From Acidimicrobiia bacterium (GTDB taxonomy: Bacteria > Actinomycetota > Acidimicrobiia > IMCC26256 > JAENVU01), in contig JANYJV010000064.1 in NCBI GenBank assembly GCA_025361725.1, positions 1 to 38,303 on the forward strand: a stretch of 38,303 bases of DNA, in the 5' to 3' direction. Below the pieces are notes generated by a model. It was given only the letters and a program-made list of their open reading frames with translations, had not been told where the DNA came from and searched no databases. Every line of letters begins with the position of its first letter. The first letter of the stretch is position 1. The translations under genes and the position numbers were made by a program. Of this stretch, positions 7,944-16,079 are shown in pieces.

Positions 7944-8609
7944 TTAGAACAGTCGTCCTGGGGGTGGGTCGAAGCCGCCCCACAGGAGATCGTCCATGAA
8001 GACCCACGAGCGGCGGTGGATCGTGGTCGGTCCGTATGCACAGAGGGCGTACTTGTGGACCGGTGCGGGATAGCCGCGGTTCGATTCGAAGCCGTATGCC
8101 GGGAAGTGCTCGGCCTCCTCCGCCATCATGCCGTCACGCTCGACCTTCGCCACACAACTGGCCGCGGCCACCGCCAGCGACGTCGCGTCACCCTTGATGA
8201 CCGTCGTGACACGCGAGCCCATTCGGAGATAGTCGTGATTGCCGTCGAGGATGATCCGATCCGGTTCGAAGCCCTGGTCGGCCAAGCCGGCGAGTGCCCG
8301 CAGCCCTGCGGTGCGCAACGCGGCCGTCATCCCCAGCTCGTCGCATTCCGTGTGCGACGCGTGGCCGATCGCGAACGCGCGCGCCCACGACCTCACCCGC
8401 CGCGCCGCGACGTCGCGCTGGTCCGGCGTCAACATCTTCGAGTCCCTGATTCCGCTCAGATGCTCCGGCGCCGGAATCACCGCGGCGACCGTGACCGGCC
8501 CGGCCCACGCACCGCGTCCTACTTCGTCGATCCCGCACACCAGCTGGTCCCCGGCTTCAAGACATTTGCGCTCGAGTCGAAGACTCGGACGGGTACGGGT
8601 GGAGACCAC
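7944..8609 (-). CDS. rnhB: Ribonuclease HII
   Basis: A 221-aa RNase HII, which cuts the RNA strand of RNA-DNA hybrids and starts removal of single ribonucleotides from DNA. All four carboxylates are present: D28 and E29 in CGIDEVGRGAWAGP, D122 in ILDGN and D141 in KGDATSLAVAAASCVAKV. The family tail GFESNRGYPAPVHKYAL is intact. The start is a GTG at 8609 with TACGTT six bases upstream, suggesting a leaderless mRNA. It is divergent from the small protein at 8661. Confidence 0.96.
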   Translation of the reverse strand: MVSTRTRPSLRLERKCLEAGDQLVCGIDEVGRGAWAGPVTVAAVIPAPEHLSGIRDSKMLTPDQRDVAARRVRSWARAFAIGHASHTECDELGMTAALRTAGLRALAGLADQGFEPDRIILDGNHDYLRMGSRVTTVIKGDATSLAVAAASCVAKVERDGMMAEEAEHFPAYGFESNRGYPAPVHKYALCAYGPTTIHRRSWVFMDDLLWGGFDPPPGRLF

Positions 8610-8615
8610 GTCCCG

Positions 8616-8654
8616 AACGTACCAAGGCGCACCTCAGCCCGACGGGTTTACGAT
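8616..8654. promoter_or_regulatory. Divergent -10 elements, rnhB and small protein
   Basis: TACGTT (minus, 8621-8616) and TACGAT (plus, 8649-8654) each lie exactly 6 nt before a GTG start codon, at 8609 and 8661. No Shine-Dalgarno is present for either gene, so both are likely leaderless. Confidence 0.5.
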
Positions 8655-8660
8655 CCAATC

Positions 8661-8864
8661 GTGGAAACCGGAACCCGCGTCGAGGTGAGATCGAGATTCG
8701 ATCAGCGCTGGGCGCGCGGTTTCGAAGTGGTTGAGTCCATCGCCGAACCGAGCCCGGGGTATCTCATCCGGAGACGGTCGGACAACTCGATCCTCCCACT
8801 CGTGTTCGCGCCCGAAGAAATCCGCGAGGAACGCCGCCGAACCAACGACATGTGGTGGGTCTGA
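8661..8864 (+). CDS. Small conserved actinobacterial protein, 67 aa
   Basis: A 67-aa protein reading VETGTRVEVRSRFDQRWARG at the start and ending in RTNDMWWV. It looks like a small beta-rich fold (GTRVEVRSRF, then GFEVVE, then GYLIRRRSD, then SILPLVF) followed by a charged helix EEIREERRR. Similar short proteins with the RVEVRxxFDxxWxxGFEV pattern are common in actinobacteria and are of unknown function. The GTG start is supported by a TACGAT box 6 nt upstream. The frame is open far upstream, but that part lies antisense to rnhB. Confidence 0.75.
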   Translation: METGTRVEVRSRFDQRWARGFEVVESIAEPSPGYLIRRRSDNSILPLVFAPEEIREERRRTNDMWWV

Positions 8865-8878
8865 CCTCGTTGCGGGGG

Positions 8879-9169
8879 TCAGGTCGAACGCAGCGTCTCG
8901 ATCAGCATCTCGATCGGCAACGCCTGCATGGTGGTGGTCCGCATCGTGCCGCGAGCCGCGAGCGACACCGCGGCCTTCGCCATGGTGGCTTCGTCGGGCG
9001 CCTCGATGATGTTGAGGAAATCCCACTGCCCCATGAGCGCGTATTGCGCGACGACCTTCAAGCCCATGGACTCGACTTCGTTGCTCACCTCACGCAGCCG
9101 GTCCGGGTTCTCACGCAACGTGGCCCAACCACCGGGTCCGAGCGTGCTCAACATCGCGTAGGTAGGCAC
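8879..9169 (-). CDS. GYD domain protein
   Basis: A 96-aa protein of the GYD family, a dimeric ferredoxin-like alpha+beta barrel fold with unknown role. MPTYAMLSTLGPGGWATL and GLKVVAQYALMGQWDFLNII are characteristic, the latter containing the usual ALMGxWDxL pattern. Length is normal. The start is a GTG at 9169. TAGTCT (9182-9177) overlaps the stop codon of the upstream HAD gene and sits 7 nt before this start, so it may have its own promoter as well as read-through. Confidence 0.82.
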   Translation of the reverse strand: MPTYAMLSTLGPGGWATLRENPDRLREVSNEVESMGLKVVAQYALMGQWDFLNIIEAPDEATMAKAAVSLAARGTMRTTTMQALPIEMLIETLRST

Positions 9170-9179
9170 GACGGGCAGA

Positions 9180-9836
9180 CTAATCCGACCCGATCAGGGC
9201 GAGTCGGATATCGTCGAGGCAGGTGAATGGCACAAAGTCGACGCCCGTCGCGAGGCACCACTGTGCGAGTCCATCCTTGGCGAAGACGGTGTCCGCAACC
9301 TCGGCGGCACGGCGATCGCTGGCGCCGTCACCGATCAACACGGTCCGGAGACCGCGAGCACGGGCCTCGCCGATCGGGCGCCGTTTGCAGGTTCCGCACG
9401 CCGCGCACGGACACGACGCATCGGTATTCGGGAACCGGAGTTCGAGCCTCTCCCAGTCGACCGCACTCGTCACGATTCCCACGCCGAGATCAGCCAGGTG
9501 ACCGATCTGGTCGTCGAGGTAGAACCCATAGCCATCAGAGACGATCATCACCTCGGCGCCGGACCCAATCAGCGCAGTCACGAGCGGGTCGAGGCCGGCG
9601 TCGAGCGTGACCTCACTCGCGACCGCGCGCCGCTCCGCCTCATCTCCGCGCAGCATCGACCATTCCGAGGCCAAGCCCTCCCGGCTCCCGATGTCTCCGG
9701 CGAGATACTGCGCCTCGACCAGCTTCCACGCGGGCGGAGCCAACCGCTCGAGCAGGTGGACACACGTGTCGGCGGTGCTGATCGTGCCGCCGAAATCGAG
9801 GAAAACCGCCGTGTGGGACAGGTCGACGGGCTCCAT
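9180..9836 (-). CDS. HAD-superfamily protein, MtnX/SerB-like, altered motif I
   Basis: A 218-aa haloacid-dehalogenase fold protein most like MtnX and phosphoserine-phosphatase types. Motif I is FLDFGGTIS with nucleophile D14, but the second aspartate of DxDGT, the general acid/base, is G16. Motif II is the serine in IVSDGYGFYLD, motif III the lysine in CKRRP and motif IV IGDGASDRRAA. A cysteine cluster CPCAACGTCK precedes motif III. Without the second aspartate, ordinary phosphatase turnover should be weak, so it may be a binding protein, use another acid, or catalyse a different step. TAGGCT lies 7 nt before the ATG. It is upstream of the GYD gene by 10 bp. Confidence 0.8.
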   Translation of the reverse strand: MEPVDLSHTAVFLDFGGTISTADTCVHLLERLAPPAWKLVEAQYLAGDIGSREGLASEWSMLRGDEAERRAVASEVTLDAGLDPLVTALIGSGAEVMIVSDGYGFYLDDQIGHLADLGVGIVTSAVDWERLELRFPNTDASCPCAACGTCKRRPIGEARARGLRTVLIGDGASDRRAAEVADTVFAKDGLAQWCLATGVDFVPFTCLDDIRLALIGSD

Positions 9837-9913
9837 CGCGCCGAGCCTAGGAACTTCCGCTCACACCATGGGGACGAATCGGGCACAATGGGCGCTTCAC
9901 TTGGGAGGTGGCT

Positions 9914-11359
9914 GTGGTACTCGATCGCAGAGAATTCTTGAAGCGCGCCGGATTGACCGGAGGCGCCCTCGCAGCGGCCGCCGCGCTCCCCGGCTGTCAC
10001 ACGTTGTTCCCACCCGGGTACACACCGAAATCGACGATCCTCGATGGCGCCGCCGCCGACTCACCGGTCGACACGATCGTGATCGTCATGAGCGAGAACC
10101 GCTCTTTCGACCACTGGTTGGGCTGGCTCGGGAGCCATCAGGGGTATGTCGACGCCGGCCGGTCCCAGTACGGGAAGTTCTTCTCGATCAACGCCAACAA
10201 CCAGGCCGTGCTCGACAGTCCGAACGGTCCGGTCGCCACCCACCACATGGTCGGGTGGGACGCAATCACCAACCCGTATCGCGGCTGTGACTTGAGCGAT
10301 CCCAACCACGGGTGGAACGCCGGGCGAGCCCAGCGTGACCTCGGGTTCCTGGCCCCGACCGCCAACGACGACGTGCTCCCGGCGGGATACTACGAACCCC
10401 AAGATCTCGCGTTCACCCAACACTTCGTCAAGCGGTTCACCGTGTTCGACGACTACCACGCGTCACTGCTCGGGCCCACCTGGCCCAACCGTCACTACCT
10501 TCACGGCGCGCAGTCGGGCGGCAACAAGTCGAATGCGTTTCCCGCGGAAGGTTTCTCGTGGCCCCTCATCTGGGAGAAGCTCGCAGCCGCAAACGTGTCG
10601 GCGAAGTACTACTACTCGGACCTTCCGTTCGCCGCGCTCTACGGCGCGCGCATGACTCCGTTCATGGCACCGATCGCCCAGTACTACACCGACTGCGCGG
10701 CCGGAACGCTGCCCCACGTCGTGATGGTGGACCCGGCGTTCAATGGTCCTGGCCAGAACGACGACCATCCCCTCGCTGACGTGCGCAACGGTCAAGCGTT
10801 CCAACGTTCTGTGTTCAAAGCTTTCGCCACGTCACCGCAATGGGAACGCGGCGCGTACATCTCGACCTATGACGAATGGGGCGGCTTCTACGATCACGTC
10901 GCGCCGCCGCACTTCGCGGACGACCGCGCCAGCACAGTCGACCAGGACGACTTCTCCCAGGCCGGCTTCCGAGTGCCGACGATCCTCGCCTCCCCCTTTG
11001 CCCACGCGGGCATGGTCGACGGTCGGGCGTACGACCACGCGTCCATCTTGCGGTTCCTCGAATGGCGCTTCCTCGGTGCACCGCCGGAGGGGCCGGGTTC
11101 GGCCGGAGACACGTGGTTCCTGACTCGACGAGACCGGTACGCATCAAACCTCGGCGCGAGTCTCTCGGGATCGCTGATCGACAAGGAGCTGTACTTCAAC
11201 ATCGACCTCCCGATCGACCCGCCGTCGCCCGCGTGCGGCACCGCTCCCGCGCCGCTGTCGACCATGGCTCGATCCGTGCTCGAGGCCGACGATCCGGCGT
11301 TCGACGAGCTGGCGTGGACGACGTACCTCGATCGGAAGGGCTTCAAGCTCCCGACCTGA
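9914..11359 (+). CDS. Tat-exported phosphoesterase (phospholipase C/AcpA family)
   Basis: A 481-aa member of the phosphoesterase family that includes bacterial non-haemolytic phospholipase C and acid phosphatase AcpA. The N-terminus RREFLKRAGLTGGALAAAAA is a twin-arginine signal, and LPGC just after it could be a lipobox, so the protein may be a lipoprotein on the outer face of the membrane. The active-site motif MSENRSFDHW (metal ligand and nucleophile region), the mid-protein DDYHASLLGPTWPNR and the late DEWGGFYDHVAPP are all present. GTG 9914 was chosen because GGGAGG at 9903-9908 lies 5 nt upstream; GTG 9908 overlaps that site. Substrate (phospholipid or phosphomonoester) cannot be told. 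The gene stands alone with a strong terminator behind it. Confidence 0.9.
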   Translation: MVLDRREFLKRAGLTGGALAAAAALPGCHTLFPPGYTPKSTILDGAAADSPVDTIVIVMSENRSFDHWLGWLGSHQGYVDAGRSQYGKFFSINANNQAVLDSPNGPVATHHMVGWDAITNPYRGCDLSDPNHGWNAGRAQRDLGFLAPTANDDVLPAGYYEPQDLAFTQHFVKRFTVFDDYHASLLGPTWPNRHYLHGAQSGGNKSNAFPAEGFSWPLIWEKLAAANVSAKYYYSDLPFAALYGARMTPFMAPIAQYYTDCAAGTLPHVVMVDPAFNGPGQNDDHPLADVRNGQAFQRSVFKAFATSPQWERGAYISTYDEWGGFYDHVAPPHFADDRASTVDQDDFSQAGFRVPTILASPFAHAGMVDGRAYDHASILRFLEWRFLGAPPEGPGSAGDTWFLTRRDRYASNLGASLSGSLIDKELYFNIDLPIDPPSPACGTAPAPLSTMARSVLEADDPAFDELAWTTYLDRKGFKLPT

Positions 11360-11410
11360 TCTGCATCGCACGATCCTCAGCAGACGCGCACCGCCCTGCA
11401 ACACAAAGCA

Positions 11411-11440
11411 GGGAGGCCGGGCATCGTTGCCCGGCCTCCC
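11411..11440. terminator. Strong bidirectional hairpin terminator
   Basis: GGGAGGCCGGGC, loop ATCGTT, then GCCCGGCCTCCC: a perfect 12-bp GC-rich stem between the convergent phosphoesterase and amt genes. It lacks a T-tract, as is common for actinobacterial terminators. Confidence 0.8.
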
Positions 11441-11560
11441 ATGACGTTCGGTCGTGGCTGGGGGGCTACCGACCGATCGTCGGATCCGGAGACGGTCCGC
11501 CCGACAGGCCGTGCTTGCGAACCACCCCACACCGCACCCCTTGGCGCGGTTTTGATGCCG

Positions 11561-13195
11561 CTAGTGCGTGGTCTCCATGACCGAACCGGAGTCCGCCGGT
11601 TCTTCGAGACCCAGGTCGAGTGGAGCACCGGTGCCGCCGGCGCCGGATGCCGGCTTCACCGACTTGCCGGCTGGGAGCTGCGAGTAGCCCATGTAGGCGA
11701 ACTCGGGGTGGTACGCCGGAGCGCCGTGCTCGGAGATGTCGATACCCTCGAACTCGAGCTCTTCGGAGATTCGCAACGCACCGGTCAGCTTGATGCCGTA
11801 CATGAGGAGGAGTCCGGCCGCGAGTACCGCAACGGTGACGAAGGCACTGCCGATGAGCTGAGTGACCAGCTGATCGGTACCACCTCCGTAGAAGAGTCCG
11901 GTGACCGTCGAGCTCGTGTCAGCGCCCGTGGGTCCCGGCACCCCGTATTGGCCGGTGGCGAACAACCCGATCGAGAGCGTCCCGAAGATCCCGGCGAAAC
12001 CGTGGACCGCGACCGCACCGATTGGGTCGTCGACCCGCAGCCATTCGATGAAGTCGATCCCGAACACCACCACGACCGCCGCGATCCCTCCGATGATCAG
12101 CGCACCCGCGGGTGACACCCAGTAACAGGGTGCGGTGATCGCCACCAGACCGCCGAGGAAACCATTGACCGTGATGCCGAGGTCCCACTTCTTGGATCGC
12201 GGGTACACCATGAACATCGCCACCAAGGCGCCCGTACATGCGGCGAGCGTGGTGTTGGTCGCAACCCGCCCGATACCACCGAAGTCGATGGCGGAGAGCG
12301 TGCTGCCCGGGTTGAACCCGTACCAACCGAACCAGAGGATGACACCACCGACTGCCGCAAGTGTCATGTCGTGACCAGGAGGAAGCCCGCCTCCGTCACG
12401 CTTGAACTTGCGACCGAGACGAGGACCGAGCGCAATCGCACCGGTCAGTGCGAGCATTCCACCGACCGTGTGCACGACCGTCGAGCCGGCGAAGTCACGG
12501 AACGGGGTGTCCATCGTCCCGAGCCAGCCGCCGGGACCCCAGATCCAGTGGCCCACGATCGGGTAGATGAAGCCACTCACGCCGATGCTGTAGAGCAGGT
12601 CACCCTTGAAGTCGGTACGCCCGACCATGGCACCCGAGACGATGGTGCTCGCGGTGTCGGCAAAGGCGAACTGGAACAGGAAGAAAGCGAGGAACGACAC
12701 GCCCGTCGTCCCGTACGTCTCCGGCGCGGCGTTGAGGAAGAAGAACTGATGTCCAATCCAGCCGTTCCCTTCACCGAACATGAACGCAAAGCCGAACGCG
12801 AAGAACAACACCCCGCACATCGCCGTGTCGGCAATGCACTCCATCAGGATGTTGGACACCTCCCTGGTTCTGGCGAAGCCGACTTCCAACATCATGAACC
12901 CGGCTTGCATGAAGAACACCAGGAACGCCGCTATCAGCGTCCACATCGTGTTGATCGGGTTGATCACGTCCTTGGCCTTGACGGCCGTGTCGTGCAGCAT
13001 CCCCGCACCGGCTTGGGAGCCGAAGTACCAGATGAGTCCGTAGATGGCAGCGACCAGGACCGTGACGCCGATCATCTTCCCCGCCAGATACGCGGCGAAG
13101 TACCGGCGAGAGTCCTGGTCTCTGATGGTCTTCTTGATGTGGGTGTTGGTCAGGTGAGCAAGCATGCTGAGCACGGTACGGACGTCGGATTTCAC
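11561..13195 (-). CDS. amt: Ammonium transporter Amt with extra N-terminal membrane segment
   Basis: A 544-aa Amt/MEP/Rh channel for ammonium uptake in the cytoplasmic membrane. The core starts at residue 80 (NTMWTLIAAFLVFFMQAGFM). The twin pore histidines are in STVVHTVGGMLAL and VHGFAGIFGTL, and the conserved aspartate is in FRDFAGSTVVH. Residues 1-79 are extra: a basic stretch (THIKKTIRDQDSRRYF) followed by a hydrophobic segment at about 36-58, giving one more predicted membrane pass or an uncleaved signal. The C-terminal tail after LRISEELEFEGIDISEHG is about 55 residues. The start is uncertain between GTG 13195 and ATG 13165. It is the last gene of glnK-glnD-amt and is 57 bp after glnD. 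GlnK would gate it by binding its cytoplasmic face. Confidence 0.93.
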   Translation of the reverse strand: MKSDVRTVLSMLAHLTNTHIKKTIRDQDSRRYFAAYLAGKMIGVTVLVAAIYGLIWYFGSQAGAGMLHDTAVKAKDVINPINTMWTLIAAFLVFFMQAGFMMLEVGFARTREVSNILMECIADTAMCGVLFFAFGFAFMFGEGNGWIGHQFFFLNAAPETYGTTGVSFLAFFLFQFAFADTASTIVSGAMVGRTDFKGDLLYSIGVSGFIYPIVGHWIWGPGGWLGTMDTPFRDFAGSTVVHTVGGMLALTGAIALGPRLGRKFKRDGGGLPPGHDMTLAAVGGVILWFGWYGFNPGSTLSAIDFGGIGRVATNTTLAACTGALVAMFMVYPRSKKWDLGITVNGFLGGLVAITAPCYWVSPAGALIIGGIAAVVVVFGIDFIEWLRVDDPIGAVAVHGFAGIFGTLSIGLFATGQYGVPGPTGADTSSTVTGLFYGGGTDQLVTQLIGSAFVTVAVLAAGLLLMYGIKLTGALRISEELEFEGIDISEHGAPAYHPEFAYMGYSQLPAGKSVKPASGAGGTGAPLDLGLEEPADSGSVMETTH

Positions 13196-13252
13196 GACCG
13201 TGGTGTCACCGTTACCACTGTTGGACAGCCGAATGACCGCTTTCTGACGAAG

Positions 13253-15568
13253 TCAGTTGGCGCCATCCCTCACAGCATCGAGCAACGCTCGTTCCAGCTC
13301 GCTGGTGAACTCCGCCGACGTGATCTGCTCGTGCTCGTCAGTCACGACGTAGAACGTGTCGATGACCTCATGCCCAAGCGTCAGGGCTTTGGCGTGTCGG
13401 ATATCGAGATGGAAGTCTGCCAGCGTCCGGGTGATCCGGTAGAGCAGTCCGATCCCGTCCTCCGCTCGCACCTCGATCACAGTTGCGCGTTCTGAGACGT
13501 CGTTGTCCAGCCGGACTCGCACCACCGGTTGTTGCGCTGCCTGCGGACGTTGGAGTCGTCCGTACTGCGCCGCGCGTTCTCGCAACCGGGCGTCGATGGC
13601 CAGGCGTCCGCGTCGCGCTTTGGCGAGATCGTCACCGAACTGTGCCCAATCAGGAGGTCTCCCCGTCTTCGGTTCGACGTCGTATTCAGAGATCGCCAGA
13701 CCGCTGACCGGCGACCGCGCACCCGCTGCCCGTACCGCAAGACCGTGCAGGCCGAGCAGTCCGACAACCCGGCTGAAGAGGCGGGGCTCGTCCGGAGCGA
13801 CCACGGTGAGGTGCAGACCTCGGCCTTCGACCAGGAGTTCGCCGTGGGCGCGCTCGACCAACGCCGCATCCGCCGCCGCCGCTTCGTCCGACGGAACCGG
13901 CTCGATTCCGGCGAACCAATCCCGGACGCGATCAACCAGCGTGGCGACGAGTTCGGCCTTCCACGGGCTCCACGCGCTCGCACCCGTCGCGATGGAATCC
14001 ACTTCCGTGAGTGCGTGAAGCAGGTCGAGCCGTTCGTTGGAGCCGATCGCGTCGGCGACGGCTGCGATGGCTTGCGGGTCTCCGAGGTCACGGCTGGTCG
14101 CAACGGCCGGCAGCAGGAGGTGCAGCTCGACGAGCGCGATCAGCGTCTCGACATCGTCATCACCGAAGCCCATCCGCGCCCCGATGGAGCGGACGAGTTG
14201 CACCCCTTCGTCGGTGTGATCTCCATCCAACCCCTTACCGATGTCGTGCAACCACGTCCCGACGAGCAGGAGATCGGGCCGCGTCACGCGGTCGCAGAAC
14301 GGTGCGGCCCGGGCGGCTGCCTCCACGAGGTGGCGATCAACCGTGAAGTGATGGAACGCATTTCGCTGCGGCAGGCTGCGGACGTGCGACCACTCCGGCA
14401 GCACCCGTGTCACCAGGTCGTATCGATCCAACGCTTCGAAGACGGCGATCGCACCGGCACCTTGGGCGAGCAGCGAGACGAGGGCGATGCGGTCCCGGTC
14501 GGACCACGGTCCGGAAAGCATCGGCACCTCGTCGCCCAGACGTTGCAGCGAAGTCTTCCCGATAGGGATGCTCTGTTCGGCCGCGGCCGAAGCAATCTCG
14601 AGCAACGTCGCCCACGGGTCGTCCGCATCCACGGTCGTCAGGTGCAGTTCTCCCTGCATCGCCGTGATGCCGGGCCCGACCGAAACCGGACTCGAGTTCG
14701 TGCTTCGGCGGCCGCCCATGCTGTCGGAAGCGGAAAGGAGCAGATCATCGAGGTGCCACGAGATGACACGGCCGGCGGCGGCGACCCGGCGCATCAGATC
14801 ATCGGCGTCGCCGAGACCAAGCGCGACTGCAACCTCGTCTTGGTAGTCGAGGAGCAGCCGGTCGTCGGATCGACCGCTGACCCGGTGCAATGCGACCCGA
14901 ACGGCGAAGAGCTCATCGGCGGCGGCCTGGACCTCAGCCGGATCCTCGACCGCCGCCAGTACCGAGCGGATGGCGCGATCAACGTTCGCATCGCGTAGAC
15001 CGCCGTGACATTCCTTGAGGTCGGGTTCCAAGAGGAATGCGATCGGTCCGAACTGCGCGCGGCGCGCTTCAACGCTCTCGGCGATCGACGGGATCCACTT
15101 CGACGCCCGCTTGCGCCAGCGTTGCTCGACTGATCGGGCGAGATCTTCGACGAGGGATCGATCGCCGGCCACGAATCGGGCATCGAGCAACCCAAGCGCG
15201 ACCTTCACGTCGGCGTCGGCTGCGGACACGACCTCTCGGATCGTGCGGACACTGTGATCGAGACGAAAACCTGAGTCCCAGATCGGATACCACAGCCGGT
15301 CGGCGACTTCGGCGACATCACGTCGACCACCATGGAGGAGCAAGATGTCGAGGTCGCTGCCGGGTGCCAGCTCCCGGCGTCCGTAGCCGCCAACCGCCAC
15401 CAACGCGATCCCGTCGGCAGCAGGGAACAGGCTCGTCAACCAGACGTCGACCGACGCGGCCAAGGCCCGGCCGTAGGCCGGGCCTTGCACCGACACATCG
15501 GCCAGCAACGCATCGCGTTGTTGGCGGTTGTCCGAGATGAGATCAGATGGCTTCGTCGCCGACTTCAC
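13253..15568 (-). CDS. glnD: PII nucleotidyltransferase/removing enzyme GlnD
   Basis: A 771-aa bifunctional enzyme that adds nucleotidyl groups to the PII protein and removes them, according to glutamine. In actinobacteria the modification is usually adenylylation. Domains in order: nucleotidyltransferase with VGGYGRRELAPGSDLDILLL (residues 59-78, metal ligands D72 and D74); a helical linker; an HD hydrolase with FHHFTVDRHL and WLHDIGKGLDGDH (H441, D442); then two ACT domains in the last 165 residues (LTVVAPDEPRLFSRVVGLLG and VIEVRAEDGIGLLYRITRTL). All catalytic motifs are intact. Length is shorter than the enterobacterial 890 aa but normal for actinobacteria. The GTG start at 15568 overlaps the glnK stop by 26 nt, so translation is likely coupled. 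Confidence 0.95.
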   Translation of the reverse strand: MKSATKPSDLISDNRQQRDALLADVSVQGPAYGRALAASVDVWLTSLFPAADGIALVAVGGYGRRELAPGSDLDILLLHGGRRDVAEVADRLWYPIWDSGFRLDHSVRTIREVVSAADADVKVALGLLDARFVAGDRSLVEDLARSVEQRWRKRASKWIPSIAESVEARRAQFGPIAFLLEPDLKECHGGLRDANVDRAIRSVLAAVEDPAEVQAAADELFAVRVALHRVSGRSDDRLLLDYQDEVAVALGLGDADDLMRRVAAAGRVISWHLDDLLLSASDSMGGRRSTNSSPVSVGPGITAMQGELHLTTVDADDPWATLLEIASAAAEQSIPIGKTSLQRLGDEVPMLSGPWSDRDRIALVSLLAQGAGAIAVFEALDRYDLVTRVLPEWSHVRSLPQRNAFHHFTVDRHLVEAAARAAPFCDRVTRPDLLLVGTWLHDIGKGLDGDHTDEGVQLVRSIGARMGFGDDDVETLIALVELHLLLPAVATSRDLGDPQAIAAVADAIGSNERLDLLHALTEVDSIATGASAWSPWKAELVATLVDRVRDWFAGIEPVPSDEAAAADAALVERAHGELLVEGRGLHLTVVAPDEPRLFSRVVGLLGLHGLAVRAAGARSPVSGLAISEYDVEPKTGRPPDWAQFGDDLAKARRGRLAIDARLRERAAQYGRLQRPQAAQQPVVRVRLDNDVSERATVIEVRAEDGIGLLYRITRTLADFHLDIRHAKALTLGHEVIDTFYVVTDEHEQITSAEFTSELERALLDAVRDGAN

Positions 15569-15881
15569 CCGTCCGAATTCGCATTGCGGTCTCGACCGGC
15601 ATCACCCACAACTTCCCATCGCCGATCTTGCCCGTTCGCGCCGCATCGGCGATCGTCGCCACGACCTTCTCCGCCTGGTCGTCGCTGGCGAGCACCTTCA
15701 CTTCGATTTTGGGCAAATAGGTGACCTTGTATTCACCACCGCGATACACCTCGGTGTGACCGCGCTGGCGACCGTGCCCTCTGGCCTCGGTCACTGTCAC
15801 ACCGTTGACGTCGATCGCATGCAGGGCGTCGGTGACAGCCTCTACCTGGTGAGGCTTAATCACGGCCACAACGAGTTTCAT
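15543..15881 (-). CDS. glnK: Nitrogen regulatory PII protein GlnK
   Basis: A 112-aa PII trimer-forming signal protein that binds ATP/ADP and 2-oxoglutarate and controls Amt. From ATG 15881 the sequence MKLVVAVIKPHQVEAVTDAL is typical. The T-loop reads GHGRQRGHTEVYRGGEYKV, with Y51 at the standard modification position and Y46 also conserved. The end KIGDGKLWVMPVETAMRIRTG is the PII C-terminal signature. The frame is open 15 codons further, but GGGAAGGA just before 15881 supports the shorter start. First gene of glnK-glnD-amt. Whether it is named GlnB or GlnK is convention; linkage to amt favours GlnK. Confidence 0.96.
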   Translation of the reverse strand: MKLVVAVIKPHQVEAVTDALHAIDVNGVTVTEARGHGRQRGHTEVYRGGEYKVTYLPKIEVKVLASDDQAEKVVATIADAARTGKIGDGKLWVMPVETAMRIRTGEVGDEAI

Positions 15882-16079
15882 CCCATGTCCTTCCCGGCAG
15901 CTTGGCCGCCCGAATCGATACGTCAATCGAGCGGGCAGCCCGATTCCAGTCGGACCTTACGGATGCTGCGTGCATGCAATATCTCCGCTCCGTGACGTCT
16001 CTGTTAACAAAGCCCAACCGCCATCCCATCCAGCGAACCGCAACAAAACCACCGCCCCTCCCGGTTCTACAGTCTCGGA
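15882..16079. promoter_or_regulatory. Divergent intergenic region, glnK operon and mannosidase
   Basis: This 198-bp region holds the promoters of the glnK operon (minus) and the mannosidase (plus). On the plus strand TACAGT (16068-16073) is 6 nt before ATG 16080 and fits a leaderless -10. For glnK, a conventional ribosome site is present. GTGAC (15992) and GTTAAC (16003) are spaced like a weak GlnR-type site but match the consensus poorly. Confidence 0.4.

Noticed and set aside
13529..14998. Plus-strand open frame of 489 codons opposite glnD
   Set aside because: It is antisense to a complete GlnD with intact motifs and has a composition (R, E, D, H rich) typical of GC-driven shadow frames.
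15992..16008. GlnR operator upstream of glnK
   Set aside because: GTGAC and GTTAAC have the right spacing, but the second half does not match GAAAC; too weak to call.
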